Of a stretch of DNA of 34,523 nucleotides, positions 1 through 7,915 are shown piece by piece. A program made the position numbers and the translations under genes. Every line of letters begins with the position of its first letter. Position 1 is the stretch's first letter. The notes below the pieces were generated by a model, which was not told where the DNA came from, did no database searches, and saw only the letters and a program-made list of their open reading frames with translations. The stretch is from an uncultured Clostridia bacterium (lineage in GTDB: Bacteria; Bacillota; Clostridia; Oscillospirales; Acutalibacteraceae): positions 1-34,523 of the forward strand of contig CALYBJ010000025.1 of the NCBI GenBank assembly GCA_944412445.1, given 5' to 3'.

Positions 1-108
1 TCATCCATTTTAATCACCACACTTATTTTTATTTTCCCACTCCACCGCAGCCGAAGCCGTCTTGTTGTCTCAGTGCAGTTTATTAACGCTCCGGCCGGGT
101 AAGTGTGG

Positions 109-137
109 ATTGTAATCATTCAAATGAATGTTTACAA
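109..137 (-). promoter_or_regulatory. Leftward promoter facing away from the repressor gene
   Basis: On the minus strand TTGTAA (137-132) and TACAAT (114-109) are separated by exactly 17 bp. The spacer is filled by operator-like site 1 (116-131). A minus-strand gene could begin with ATG at 8, preceded by a GGTGAT-like ribosome site, but it runs off the window, so its product is unknown. The box matches are moderate; the mirror-image arrangement with the rightward promoter is the main support. Confidence 0.5.
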
Positions 138-187
138 CAAGATAATAACATTCAAATAAATGTTTGTCAATACATCCAAACGAATGT
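116..187. promoter_or_regulatory. Three related operator-like inverted repeats
   Basis: Three copies of CATTC-N4-GAATG occur: 117-130 (CATTCAAATGAATG, both arms exact), 149-162 (CATTCAAATAAATG, one mismatch) and 173-186 (CATCCAAACGAATG, one mismatch). Start-to-start spacings are 32 and 24 bp. Site 1 fills the spacer of the leftward promoter, site 3 fills the spacer of the rightward promoter, and site 2 abuts the rightward -35. This is the geometry of an autoregulated repressor switch. The likely ligand is the Cro/C1-type protein encoded at 254-481, which is inferred from adjacency only. Confidence 0.7.
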
Positions 188-192
188 ATGAT
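164..192 (+). promoter_or_regulatory. Promoter of the Cro/C1-type repressor gene
   Basis: TTGTCA (164-169), a 17-bp spacer and TATGAT (187-192) form a good SigA-type promoter. The third operator-like repeat occupies the spacer and the second touches the -35 box, so a bound repressor would be expected to exclude RNA polymerase. Confidence 0.7.
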
Positions 193-253
193 ATTTTGAT
201 TAAAAGTGACAAAATCACTTTATAATTAAAAATAAAGGGAATGATAATTTATT

Positions 254-481
254 ATGCACTATTACCAAAGACTAAAAAGTTTAAGAGAAGATAACGACAA
301 ATATCAAAAAGAAATAGCAGGATTTTTAAAAATAACATCACAACAATATCAACTTTACGAATGCGGAAAAAGAGCACTTCCAATAGACCTGTTAAAAGAG
401 CTGTGCATTTACTACGATGTAACCGCCGACTACATTCTCGAGCTGACGGACACGCCGTATAAGCTGACCGACAGGAAGTAA
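254..481 (+). CDS. Small Cro/C1-type (XRE) HTH repressor
   Basis: This 75-residue protein is essentially one helix-turn-helix domain of the lambda Cro/C1 (XRE) family. Residues about 5-65 carry the five-helix pattern, with the turn and recognition helix around KEIAGFLKITSQQYQLYE and the typical ending of YYDVTADYIL. There is no dimerisation or peptidase domain, so it resembles phage- or mobile-element-type repressors more than LexA/CI-like ones. The Shine-Dalgarno candidate AAAGGGA (234-240) lies 13 nt before ATG, which is long and suggests modest translation. The three operator-like repeats just upstream suggest it represses its own promoter and a divergent gene to the left. Downstream is repeat-rich DNA, not a cotranscribed gene. 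The family call is firm; the targets are inferred. Confidence 0.85.
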   Translation: MHYYQRLKSLREDNDKYQKEIAGFLKITSQQYQLYECGKRALPIDLLKELCIYYDVTADYILELTDTPYKLTDRK

Positions 482-577
482 CAGAAAAACGACAGTGCCG
501 GAGCTGAAACCGGAAGTAACAGAACAGACGGAAGCCAGAGCGGAACGACAGTGCCGGAGCTGAACCGGAAGCAACAG
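473..577 (+). repeat. Imperfect direct repeats after the repressor gene
   Basis: A 33-34 bp unit beginning ACGACAGTGCCGGAGCTGAA occurs at 489-522 and 545-577, differing by one deletion and one substitution. A shorter piece, GGAAGTAACAG / GGAAGCAACAG, recurs at 474-484, 512-522 and 567-577. The first copy overlaps the repressor stop codon. The block is noticeably richer in G+C than its AT-rich surroundings. It looks like a local duplication; no function is evident. Confidence 0.75.
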
Positions 578-596
578 CAAAGCCGAAAACACGATT

Positions 597-721
597 TATA
601 CATAATGCACAAAGGTGCAGTGAAAAAATGAGCTGCTGCGGAACTCATCGGGAGCAGATCCAAGCTGATGAGACACGCAGCAGCCTTGTTTTTTACAGGG
701 AGAATATACAAAATGCACAAA
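597..721 (+). repeat. 17-bp direct repeats flanking a stem-loop
   Basis: TATACATAATGCACAAA (597-613) and TATACAAAATGCACAAA (705-721) match at 16 of 17 positions and lie 108 bp apart, one on each side of the hairpin at 632-684. They may be relics of a small inserted or duplicated element, or paired regulatory sites. No transposase or integrase is visible. Confidence 0.6.
632..694 (+). terminator. Long stem-loop with T-tract, terminator-like
   Basis: GCTGCTGCG (632-640) pairs perfectly with CGCAGCAGC (676-684). Inside, CTCATC (644-649) pairs with GATGAG (667-672). The tract TTGTTTTTT (686-694) follows at once. This fits an intrinsic terminator for the repressor transcript, although the two-tier stem is larger than usual and could also be the 3' end of a small RNA. 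Confidence 0.6.
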
Positions 722-914
722 ACGGAAGTTTTTTGCCGTGCTTTTTCTTAACGGAAAAAAGGTTAACGCAGATAGCTATAAAAGCAACTGACACCAGTCG
801 AACCGATAAGTAAAACCAATATTTTAAAACAACATAAACGAATTACTTTTTTCCTAAAAAAGCAGGAAAGAAACATAAAACAAAAACTTTTTCAGTCGAT
901 TAGAGGAGAATAAA

Positions 915-955
915 AAAAATACTTTAATTCACAAAATGCGAAAAAAAGTATTTTT
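915..955. repeat. 11-bp AT-rich inverted repeat upstream of protease gene
   Basis: AAAAATACTTT (915-925) is perfectly complementary to AAAGTATTTTT (945-955), with a 19-nt loop. The right arm ends in a T-run and overlaps the -35 of the candidate promoter at 954-982. It could be a weak terminator for upstream transcription or an operator. Confidence 0.4.
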
Positions 956-982
956 GCTAAGCATAGATTAATTTTGTATAAT
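954..982 (+). promoter_or_regulatory. Candidate promoter 1 of the S8 protease gene
   Basis: TTGCTA (954-959) and a perfect TATAAT (977-982) are separated by 17 bp. It would give a leader of about 85 nt. Confidence 0.55.
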
Positions 983-1022
983 TATATCAAAAAACAGTAT
1001 GCCTGTCAATACGCTTTTATAT

Positions 1023-1051
1023 TTGACTTTTACCGCACTTTCCATTAAAAT
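1023..1051 (+). promoter_or_regulatory. Candidate promoter 2 of the S8 protease gene
   Basis: TTGACT (1023-1028), 17 bp, TAAAAT (1046-1051). The start point would fall almost at the Shine-Dalgarno TAAGGA (1059-1064), leaving a very short leader, so this is the less likely of the two. Confidence 0.35.
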
Positions 1052-1072
1052 TAGCCTGTAAGGACTGATAAT

Positions 1073-2617
1073 ATGAAGTTTTATAAAAGCAAAACTATTA
1101 AGGCAGTTTCAGTATTCTCCGCTTTATTGATTATTTATTTTATTTCCTGCGGTATTTTATATCTTTTTGAACCGGGAAATTTTATAAGCGCAGATCTTGA
1201 TAAATTTGAATATTCCTTTGACGGTTATAATATTTACAATAAAAATGAGAATTCTGATTTTTATATAAAGCAAATAAACAAATCAGATGTAACCTCGGCA
1301 GATGATGTCAGATTAAAATATGTTAACAACACCGTCATTGCCGTATCTGCCGATAATATCAGTTATGAAAAAATAAATGAATTTGTTTCCTCCTCCGGAG
1401 GGAAAATTTGCGGTTATATTAAATGGGCAGATTTCTACCAAATTGAATTTGCTGATATTGCTTACGATGAGTCGTTAAACAAATGTTCTGTTTTGGAAGC
1501 TTCGGGGCTTTTTATTGAGGCAATTCCCGACTATTTTGAGGAAACTCCCGGAACAGCCTGCACGAATTCTGAAACATTCAGTTTAAACACAGAAGAAAAT
1601 TATGCTTACTCTTCCGTTAATTTAACAGAGGCTCTGAAATATCTTAATTCCATGAATAATATAAATGTTGGTTTAATAGACACGCCTGTGGATTACACCA
1701 ACAGCTTATTAAGCGTTTCAAACAGTTCTGAATATTCTGCCGACTGCCTATACTCCGGTATATTAGGTTCAAGCTCATCTCACGGCACCCATGTTGCCGG
1801 TATAATAAATTCACAGACTGACGCAAGCGGCGACGGCGGCATATTCTCCAAAGCCTGCCTGTACTCCTACAACGGCATCAACACTTCCCTGTCATACTGG
1901 ATCGCAAATATTTGCAGAATGATTTGCGAGCAAAATATAAAAGTAATCAACATAAGCATGGGATATAACTCATACATACCTGTTTCCGCATCTTTAGGCA
2001 GCGCTGAAGCAATAGAGTTTATAAAATCTGAAAGTGAGCTGTTTTCGGCAGCTTTGGAAAAACTTATTGACAGAGGTTTTGAGTTCGTTATCTGTGCCGC
2101 CGCCGGAAACGATTATAATAAAACTTTATATAAAGATAATTCATCCTATTTTAAATATTCTGATAAGAAAATTTTAAATTCTCTTGATATATTCGGAATT
2201 TTTGACTCAGGAAAAGTTAAAACAAACGCTCAGTATAATTTTATATTTACTTACATACAGAACAAAGAAGTAAAAAACAGAATCATAGTAGTCGGCTCTT
2301 ACGGAGAATCAAATAACTATACTTCAATAGCGAACACCGGTTCGAGAATTGATATTGCCGCTCCCGGTGAAAATATTTTTAGCTGCGGCATAAATGACAA
2401 AAAAATTTATATGAGCGGGACATCCATGTCAACAGCGTTTGTATCCGCAACAGCTGCAATGATTTTCGGAATTGACGAGAATATCACCGGAGAAAATGTT
2501 AAAAATATTATAATTTCATCAGCTTCTGAATTTGTACAGGCAGATGGATTTGAATATCCTAAACTTAATACAGGAAAAGCTGTGAGTTTTGCTGTTTCAC
2601 ACACAGCCAATCAATAA
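1073..2617 (+). CDS. Membrane-anchored subtilisin-like serine protease (S8)
   Basis: This 514-residue protein is a subtilase with an intact catalytic set: Asp203 (GLIDTP), His237 (SSHGTHVAGI), oxyanion Asn346 (AAAGND) and Ser451 (SGTSMS). Residues 9-32 are one hydrophobic segment without an obvious cleavage site, suggesting a signal anchor with the catalytic part outside. Residues about 77-155 resemble an inhibitor-I9-type propeptide that chaperones folding and is later removed. Between Asn346 and the Ser motif lies a segment of about 55 residues (350-405) that is longer than in compact subtilisins. The start has TAAGGA 8 nt upstream. The gene is monocistronic and ends in a strong hairpin terminator. 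The substrate is unknown; extracellular protein turnover or processing of a secreted peptide are both possible. Confidence 0.9.
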   Translation: MKFYKSKTIKAVSVFSALLIIYFISCGILYLFEPGNFISADLDKFEYSFDGYNIYNKNENSDFYIKQINKSDVTSADDVRLKYVNNTVIAVSADNISYEKINEFVSSSGGKICGYIKWADFYQIEFADIAYDESLNKCSVLEASGLFIEAIPDYFEETPGTACTNSETFSLNTEENYAYSSVNLTEALKYLNSMNNINVGLIDTPVDYTNSLLSVSNSSEYSADCLYSGILGSSSSHGTHVAGIINSQTDASGDGGIFSKACLYSYNGINTSLSYWIANICRMICEQNIKVINISMGYNSYIPVSASLGSAEAIEFIKSESELFSAALEKLIDRGFEFVICAAAGNDYNKTLYKDNSSYFKYSDKKILNSLDIFGIFDSGKVKTNAQYNFIFTYIQNKEVKNRIIVVGSYGESNNYTSIANTGSRIDIAAPGENIFSCGINDKKIYMSGTSMSTAFVSATAAMIFGIDENITGENVKNIIISSASEFVQADGFEYPKLNTGKAVSFAVSHTANQ

Positions 2618-2645
2618 GGAGTCCGAAAAACGGACTCCCCTTTTT
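2618..2645 (+). terminator. Intrinsic terminator of the S8 protease gene
   Basis: GGAGTCCG (2618-2625), loop AAAAA, CGGACTCC (2631-2638), then a T-run (2641-2645). It starts directly after the protease stop and overlaps the stop codon of the convergent acyl-CoA ligase gene. Confidence 0.9.
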
Positions 2646-4401
2646 ATTTCTTGGCTTCATATACATTATCACTGTTTTCGTCCTCAGAAAGATTATCCTG
2701 CCTTTTAATCTTTTGAGTTGTCGTTTTTATAAACTCGCTGTCACGTATTGCAAAGTTCTTAATTCTTTTATATTTCGGAAGCTTCTTGTTAACTTCCTTA
2801 ACAGCTTCTGAAATCATTTTTGATATTTGGTCTTTTGTAGGCTGCGCCTTATCCTTAAGCTTTTCCATAATATTTCCTATGTCGGGAAATATTTTTGCCT
2901 CAACCCTTGTTCCCTCTTCGGCTTCATCACAGTCTGAACCGAAAACAAGACTTTCGGAAACATAAGGATTTGAGTTCAGGTAATACTCAAGCTCTTCGGG
3001 ATAAATATTTTTTCCGTTTTTAGTGACAATGACATTTTTAAAGCGTCCTACAACCTTAAAGCATCCGTTTTCATCAACTGAGCCCATATCTCCCGTATGG
3101 AACCAGCCTTCATCGTCAAAAACTTCAGCTGTTGCCTCTTCATTTTCATAGTAACCCATCATTACCATGGGACCTTTTACAAATATTTCTCCCACATTGT
3201 TGTCATCGGGTTTATTAATTTTTGCTTCAACCCCAGGAAGAGGAACGCCTACCCCGTCGTACATTTTAAGCTTATCATTATTACCTATTACAAGGGGTGC
3301 ACATTCAGTCAATCCGTATCCAATATAAACAGGTATGCCGAACATATCAAAATCTTTGGCAACAACAGGGTTAAGCGGCGCCGCGCCCACAATTATAAGC
3401 CTTAATTTTCCGCCGAACTGTTTTCTTATTTCAGCAAAAGCCTTGTCAGCAATACTTGCAATAAATCCTTCGGAACCAGCCGCAAGCTTTCCGATGGATA
3501 AAGCGAGTTTACCCATCTTCTTTTCGGAAACCTTTTTTATTATTCTGTCGTGGAATTTTTCCAGCATAAGAGGAACCGTAACAAATAATGTTGGCTCAAA
3601 TGTCTGCATATCTCTCTGAATATACCTTAATCCCTGACAGAAGCATAAGCAGCCGCCGCAGTAAAGAAGCATTAAAAAGCTTAAGGAACATTCATATGTA
3701 TGATGCAGAGGAAGAACCGATAAAATTACATCTTCATCGGTAACCTTAACAACTTTTGAAACTGCCATAATATCTGAACATATATTCTTTTGCGAAAGCA
3801 TTACTCCTTTTGCGCTGCCGGTTGTACCCGAAGTAAAAATGAGACTTCCCAAGCCTTCAGGATTTATTTCGGCATCAAGGAATACAGAATTTCCTTCATT
3901 AAGAAGCTTTTTGCCTTCTTCTAAAAGATCGTCAAAATGCAACAGTTTTTCCTCAGAAATCTCAGCCTCAAAAATTACATAAACAATGTCCTCAGGCGGC
4001 TCAGCAATCACCTGAGAAAGCTTTTTCCATGCCTTTTCATCACAGAAAACAGCTTTGCAGTCAGCTGTTGATATTAAATTCCTGATATCATCAGGCATAA
4101 GCTCCTTGTCAATAGGCACGATAACGCCTGTACCGCAGGTTACGGCAAAATACGAACAGCACCATTTCCATGAATTATTGCCGATTACCGCAATTTTCGC
4201 ATCTTTCAGCCCCAGATTACACAGTGCGGTACCAAGATACTGAACATTTTCTTTTAATTCTTTAAATGTAATTTCCTGTATATTGCCGTCCTTGTTATAA
4301 TATTTAAAAGCAGGCCGTGAAGAAAAAAGCTCCTCGCTTTGCCAAAGCAAATCCCTGAAATCCCTTATTTCACGAACAGAATAAAATCCGTCTGTATTCA
4401 T
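2644..4401 (-). CDS. AMP-dependent long-chain acyl-CoA ligase
   Basis: This ANL-superfamily enzyme of 585 residues activates a carboxylic acid, probably a fatty acid, with ATP and CoA. Numbering from a GTG at 4416, visible motifs are the phosphate loop TSGTTGSAKG (195-204), YGLTEC (367-372), the TGD motif (441-443), the hinge region VTKNGKNIYPEELE (464-477) and a C-terminal catalytic lysine in TTTQKIKR (Lys569). I place the start at ATG 4401, because GGTGAG lies 7 nt before it and nothing precedes the GTG. No membrane segment is seen, and length and motif order fit FadD-type ligases. It has its own promoter behind yifB. The exact substrate chain length cannot be read from sequence. Confidence 0.88.
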   Translation of the reverse strand: MNTDGFYSVREIRDFRDLLWQSEELFSSRPAFKYYNKDGNIQEITFKELKENVQYLGTALCNLGLKDAKIAVIGNNSWKWCCSYFAVTCGTGVIVPIDKELMPDDIRNLISTADCKAVFCDEKAWKKLSQVIAEPPEDIVYVIFEAEISEEKLLHFDDLLEEGKKLLNEGNSVFLDAEINPEGLGSLIFTSGTTGSAKGVMLSQKNICSDIMAVSKVVKVTDEDVILSVLPLHHTYECSLSFLMLLYCGGCLCFCQGLRYIQRDMQTFEPTLFVTVPLMLEKFHDRIIKKVSEKKMGKLALSIGKLAAGSEGFIASIADKAFAEIRKQFGGKLRLIIVGAAPLNPVVAKDFDMFGIPVYIGYGLTECAPLVIGNNDKLKMYDGVGVPLPGVEAKINKPDDNNVGEIFVKGPMVMMGYYENEEATAEVFDDEGWFHTGDMGSVDENGCFKVVGRFKNVIVTKNGKNIYPEELEYYLNSNPYVSESLVFGSDCDEAEEGTRVEAKIFPDIGNIMEKLKDKAQPTKDQISKMISEAVKEVNKKLPKYKRIKNFAIRDSEFIKTTTQKIKRQDNLSEDENSDNVYEAKK

Positions 4402-4437
4402 TAATTTTCTCACCACGATTTAAGCTTATTTAGAATA

Positions 4438-4466
4438 ATTATAACACAGACATTAAAAAACAGCAA
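4438..4466 (-). promoter_or_regulatory. Promoter of the acyl-CoA ligase gene
   Basis: On the minus strand TTGCTG (4466-4461), 17 bp, and a perfect TATAAT (4443-4438). It begins only about 20 bp after the yifB stop, with no terminator hairpin between. Confidence 0.65.
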
Positions 4467-4486
4467 TAGATTTATTTTAACAAATT

Positions 4487-6019
4487 TCAAATTCCGTTCC
4501 AGAATTTTCGGTCAAGACTTCTGTACTGTATAGCCTCTGATATATGCTTGACTTCAATTAATTCAGATGAATCCAGATCAGCTATCGTTCTTGATACTCT
4601 TAAAATTTTATCATAAGCTCTTGCAGATAATCCGAGATTGTCAAAGGCTGCTTTTAAAATTCTTTCCGCACCGTCTGTTAAAATACAAAATCTTCTTGTC
4701 TGCTCCGGCGTCATGTGGGCATTTGATTTGACATCGGAACCGGCAAACCGCTCCTGCTGTATGCGTCTGGCCGCATTTACTCGTTTTTTGATTTCAGCGG
4801 ATGCCTCGCTTTTTTCTCTGTCTGCAAGAGCATTAAAATCTATCTGAGGAACTTCTATATGGATATCAAGCCTGTCAAGAAGAGGTCCCGATACCTTCGC
4901 TAAATACCTTGCCGGAGCCCCTGACGGACAAGTGCATTTTCTTGTGGGATGGCCGAAGTAACCGCACGGACATGGATTCATTGCGCAAACCAGCATAATC
5001 GAACAGGGATATGTAAGCGTTCCTGCGACTCTTGAAATGGATACAACACCGTCCTCTATAGGCTGACGAAGAGATTCCATCGCAGCTCTTGTAAATTCCG
5101 GCAATTCATCAAGAAACAATACTCCGTTATGAGCAAGTGAAATTTCACCGGGCTTCGGTATTGAGCCGCCTCCTGAAAGTCCAGGTGCCGAAATTGTATG
5201 ATGAGGGGATCTGAAAGGTCTTTTTCTTATCATTGAAGTTCCTTTCGGAAGATTGCCTCCTACAGAATAAATTTGAGTGGTTTCAAGAGATTCATCAAAG
5301 GTCATGTCAGGCAGAATTGTCGGAAGGCGTTTTGCAAGCATGCTTTTGCCTGAACCGGGAGGACCTATCATCATAATGTTATGACCGCCTGCAGCCGCAA
5401 CCTCGAGTGCTCTCTTTGCCTGATACTGTCCCTTAACATCAGAAAAATCTATGTCAAAAACCGTTTCGCTTTCAAAATCCTCATTATCTGCCTTTACAGG
5501 CGTCAAAATATTTTTACCTGTTAAATGAGACATTAGCTCTTTTATATTTTTAACCGCAAAAACATTAATTCCGTCCACAACCGAAGCCTCCGCACCGTTG
5601 TCAAAAGGCACAAATATCTCATCTATCCCGTTATTTTTCGCTTCAATAACCATTGGAAGAACACCGTTAATATGATGAATTTCACCGCTTAAGGAAAGTT
5701 CTCCGATAAAAGCTTTGTTTACCAGTGAGCAATTAAGCTGTTTAGACGCCGACATCAATGCCACAAGTATAGGAAGATCATAAATCGGACCTTCTTTTTT
5801 TATATCAGCCGGGGCAAGGTTAACCGTTATATGAACATACGGAAAATCAAAACCGCTGTTTTTCATTGCCGCTCTTACTCTCTCGCGTGATTCGGTCACG
5901 GCAGCATCCGGAAGTCCCACAATATCAAATTTTGCTTTTCCCATCGATATATCAGCTTCTATATCCACAATATATGAGTGCATTCCGAAAACACCGAGAC
6001 TTTTCACTGCCGCAAACAT
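4487..6019 (-). CDS. YifB/ComM-family Mg-chelatase-like AAA+ ATPase
   Basis: Residues 1-170 form the ribosomal-S5-like/Lon-like N domain with the family pattern around FDIVGLPDAAVTESRERVRA. The AAA+ module follows with Walker A GPPGSGKS (219-226) and Walker B LFLDEL (301-306), then a cysteine cluster NPCPCGYFGHPTRKCTC (349-365) that probably binds zinc, and a C-terminal helical domain. The family includes ComM, a helicase promoting branch migration during natural transformation; many non-competent Firmicutes also carry it. The start is ATG 6019: AGAGGTG lies 8 nt upstream and it begins exactly where homologues do. An upstream in-frame start at 6064 would add 15 unsupported residues. Length 510 fits the family. 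Confidence 0.92.
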   Translation of the reverse strand: MFAAVKSLGVFGMHSYIVDIEADISMGKAKFDIVGLPDAAVTESRERVRAAMKNSGFDFPYVHITVNLAPADIKKEGPIYDLPILVALMSASKQLNCSLVNKAFIGELSLSGEIHHINGVLPMVIEAKNNGIDEIFVPFDNGAEASVVDGINVFAVKNIKELMSHLTGKNILTPVKADNEDFESETVFDIDFSDVKGQYQAKRALEVAAAGGHNIMMIGPPGSGKSMLAKRLPTILPDMTFDESLETTQIYSVGGNLPKGTSMIRKRPFRSPHHTISAPGLSGGGSIPKPGEISLAHNGVLFLDELPEFTRAAMESLRQPIEDGVVSISRVAGTLTYPCSIMLVCAMNPCPCGYFGHPTRKCTCPSGAPARYLAKVSGPLLDRLDIHIEVPQIDFNALADREKSEASAEIKKRVNAARRIQQERFAGSDVKSNAHMTPEQTRRFCILTDGAERILKAAFDNLGLSARAYDKILRVSRTIADLDSSELIEVKHISEAIQYRSLDRKFWNGI

Positions 6020-6055
6020 TAAAACAACACCTCTTAGAACATTTGTTTTCATAAT

Positions 6056-6084
6056 ATGATACAATATTTCGAAAATTCTGTCAA
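6056..6084 (-). promoter_or_regulatory. Promoter of yifB
   Basis: Minus-strand TTGACA (6084-6079), 17 bp, TATCAT (6061-6056). It is back to back with the pgcA promoter, about 30 bp away. Confidence 0.7.
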
Positions 6085-6114
6085 TAAAAAAATTATATTA
6101 GATTAAAAAAATAT

Positions 6115-6142
6115 TTGCAATTATTTTCGTTTGGTATATAAT
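6115..6142 (+). promoter_or_regulatory. Promoter of the phosphoglucomutase operon
   Basis: TTGCAA (6115-6120), 16 bp, TATAAT (6137-6142). The leader to ATG 6179 is about 30 nt and contains the Shine-Dalgarno AAAGGA (6164-6169). Confidence 0.7.
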
Positions 6143-6178
6143 ATAGTTATTATAAATAATTGTAAAGGACTGGCTACA

Positions 6179-7900
6179 ATGACTGACTACAATCTGCTTT
6201 ATGAATTATGGCTTAAAAATGCGAAAAACGATCCGGACATACAAAAAGAATTGGAATCAATTAAAGGCAACGATGATGAAATCCTTGACAGATTTTACAG
6301 AAGCCTCGAATTCGGTACAGGCGGCTTGAGAGGCGTTATAGGCGCAGGTACAAACAGAATGAATGTTTATACCGTAGCACAGGCAACTCAGGGACTTGCA
6401 AACTTTCTGAACGATACTTACGAAGAGCCGAGTGTTGCCATTGCTTATGATTCCCGTATCAAATCTGATTTGTTTGCAAAAACAGCTGCCGGCGTGCTTG
6501 CAGCTAACGGAATCAGGGTTTATATCTATTCCGAGCTTATGCCGACCCCAATGCTTTCCTATGCAGTAAGAAAGCTGCACTGCAGCTCAGGTATTGTTAT
6601 TACCGCAAGCCACAATCCGTCAAAATACAACGGTTACAAATGCTACGACTCCAAAGGCTATCAGATGACTGATGAAGCGGCTAAAAAGACTTATGAATAT
6701 ATAAGTAAGGTTGACATCTTTAATGATGTAAAGCTGATGAATTTCGATGACGCTCTTGCAGAAGATAAAATTGACTTTATTGAGGACTGGCTTATAGAGG
6801 ACTTTTATTCAGATGTTCTTTCAAGACAGATTGAAAAAGATGTATGCAAAAAAGCTGATTTGAAAGTTATATATTCACCTCTTAACGGAACAGGAAACAA
6901 GCCTGTTAAGCATATCCTTAAAAAAATCGGCGTCAAAGACTTAAAAATCGTTTTAACTCAGGAAAAACCCGACGGCACATTCCCCACCTGTCCATTCCCC
7001 AATCCTGAAATCAAGCAGGTTTTTGAGGAAGGCATAAAAATGACTGAGGACTTCCCTGCTGATATTCTTCTTGCAACCGACCCCGATTGTGACCGCGTAG
7101 GAATTGCTGTCCGTCACAACGGAGAATACAAGCTTATGAGCGGCAATGAAGTAGGCTGTATGCTTACGGAATATATACTTTCGAGAAAACAGGCCAAAGG
7201 CGAATTAACCAAAAAGCCGGCTATTGTTAAAACAATTGTTACATCTGAGCTTATCAGAGCGATAGCTAACGACTACAACGCTGAAGTTTATGATTTGCTT
7301 ACAGGCTTTAAATACATCGGCGAGCTTATTGAACAGCTTAAGGACAAAGGTGAAGAAGCTCGCTTTGAGCTTGGTCTTGAGGAGAGCTACGGATACCTGT
7401 CAGGAACTCATGTCAGAGAAAAGGACGCTGTCAACGCTTCTATGATCATAATAGAAATGGCAGCTTACTACAAAACTCAGGGAAAAACCCTTGTGGATGT
7501 TATGAACGGCCTTTACGAAAAATACGGAATGTATCTTAACAGTCTTCTCAACTTCGGATTTGAAGGCGCTGACGGTATGAAAAAAATGTCCGATATGATG
7601 ACTTCGCTTCGCACGAACGCTCCGGCGGAAATAGGCGGCATGAAGGTAATAAAGACAGCTGACTATCTTACAAGCTGCGCTACAGATACCGTCACCGGAG
7701 AAACAGAAAAGATCACGCTTCCTGTATCAAATGTTCTTTCCTATTCTCTACCCGATGATAACAAGGTAATCATCAGACCTTCGGGAACTGAGCCTAAAAT
7801 TAAAATTTATATAACTTCTCACGCTGCAAGCAGAGCTGAAGCTGAAAAACAGACGGATGTTATTGCCGAAAGCATTGAAAAAATTATGGGTATTAAATAA
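6179..7900 (+). CDS. pgcA: Phosphoglucomutase / phospho-sugar mutase
   Basis: The alpha-D-phosphohexomutase family interconverts glucose 1- and 6-phosphate (or mannose phosphates) through a phosphoserine. All four signature sites are present: TASHNP with catalytic Ser144, the metal loop DPDCDR (Asp301, 303, 305), the sugar-specificity loop EESYGY and the phosphate-binding RPSGTEPK near the C terminus. Length (573 residues) is that of the PgcA-type Firmicutes enzyme rather than the shorter GlmM. The start is ATG 6179, with AAAGGA 9 nt upstream; an upstream TTG at 6131 lies inside the promoter and is not used. The small membrane-peptide gene follows after 15 nt, so the two are probably cotranscribed. 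Family is certain; preferred sugar is inferred. Confidence 0.92.
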   Translation: MTDYNLLYELWLKNAKNDPDIQKELESIKGNDDEILDRFYRSLEFGTGGLRGVIGAGTNRMNVYTVAQATQGLANFLNDTYEEPSVAIAYDSRIKSDLFAKTAAGVLAANGIRVYIYSELMPTPMLSYAVRKLHCSSGIVITASHNPSKYNGYKCYDSKGYQMTDEAAKKTYEYISKVDIFNDVKLMNFDDALAEDKIDFIEDWLIEDFYSDVLSRQIEKDVCKKADLKVIYSPLNGTGNKPVKHILKKIGVKDLKIVLTQEKPDGTFPTCPFPNPEIKQVFEEGIKMTEDFPADILLATDPDCDRVGIAVRHNGEYKLMSGNEVGCMLTEYILSRKQAKGELTKKPAIVKTIVTSELIRAIANDYNAEVYDLLTGFKYIGELIEQLKDKGEEARFELGLEESYGYLSGTHVREKDAVNASMIIIEMAAYYKTQGKTLVDVMNGLYEKYGMYLNSLLNFGFEGADGMKKMSDMMTSLRTNAPAEIGGMKVIKTADYLTSCATDTVTGETEKITLPVSNVLSYSLPDDNKVIIRPSGTEPKIKIYITSHAASRAEAEKQTDVIAESIEKIMGIK

Positions 7901-7915
7901 CAAGGAGTTTATTTT

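Larger units (their letters stand above)
482..1072. other. Intergenic stretch without a convincing gene
   Basis: About 590 bp separate the repressor stop from the protease start. Contents are the direct repeats (473-577), a long terminator-like stem-loop (632-694) framed by 17-bp direct repeats (597-613, 705-721), an AT-rich inverted repeat (915-955) and two candidate promoters for the protease gene. Short open frames exist in several frames, but none has a credible ribosome site together with a recognisable protein. Confidence 0.7.

Noticed and set aside
473..577. CRISPR-like repeats
   Set aside because: Only two long copies with irregular spacing and no spacers of constant length; a local duplication explains them.
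479..631. Stop-codon read-through of the repressor
   Set aside because: The frame stays open after TAA, but the codon context (TAA CAG) is not a recognised read-through signal and the tail matches only the repeats.
392..720. Minus-strand open frames antisense to the repressor tail and repeats
   Set aside because: Cysteine/leucine-rich low-complexity translations created by the repeats. No ribosome site and no recognisable domain.
628..813. 61-codon plus-strand frame starting in the stem-loop
   Set aside because: The start codon lies beside the terminator stem with no Shine-Dalgarno, and the frame reads straight through a T-tract. The product shows no domain.
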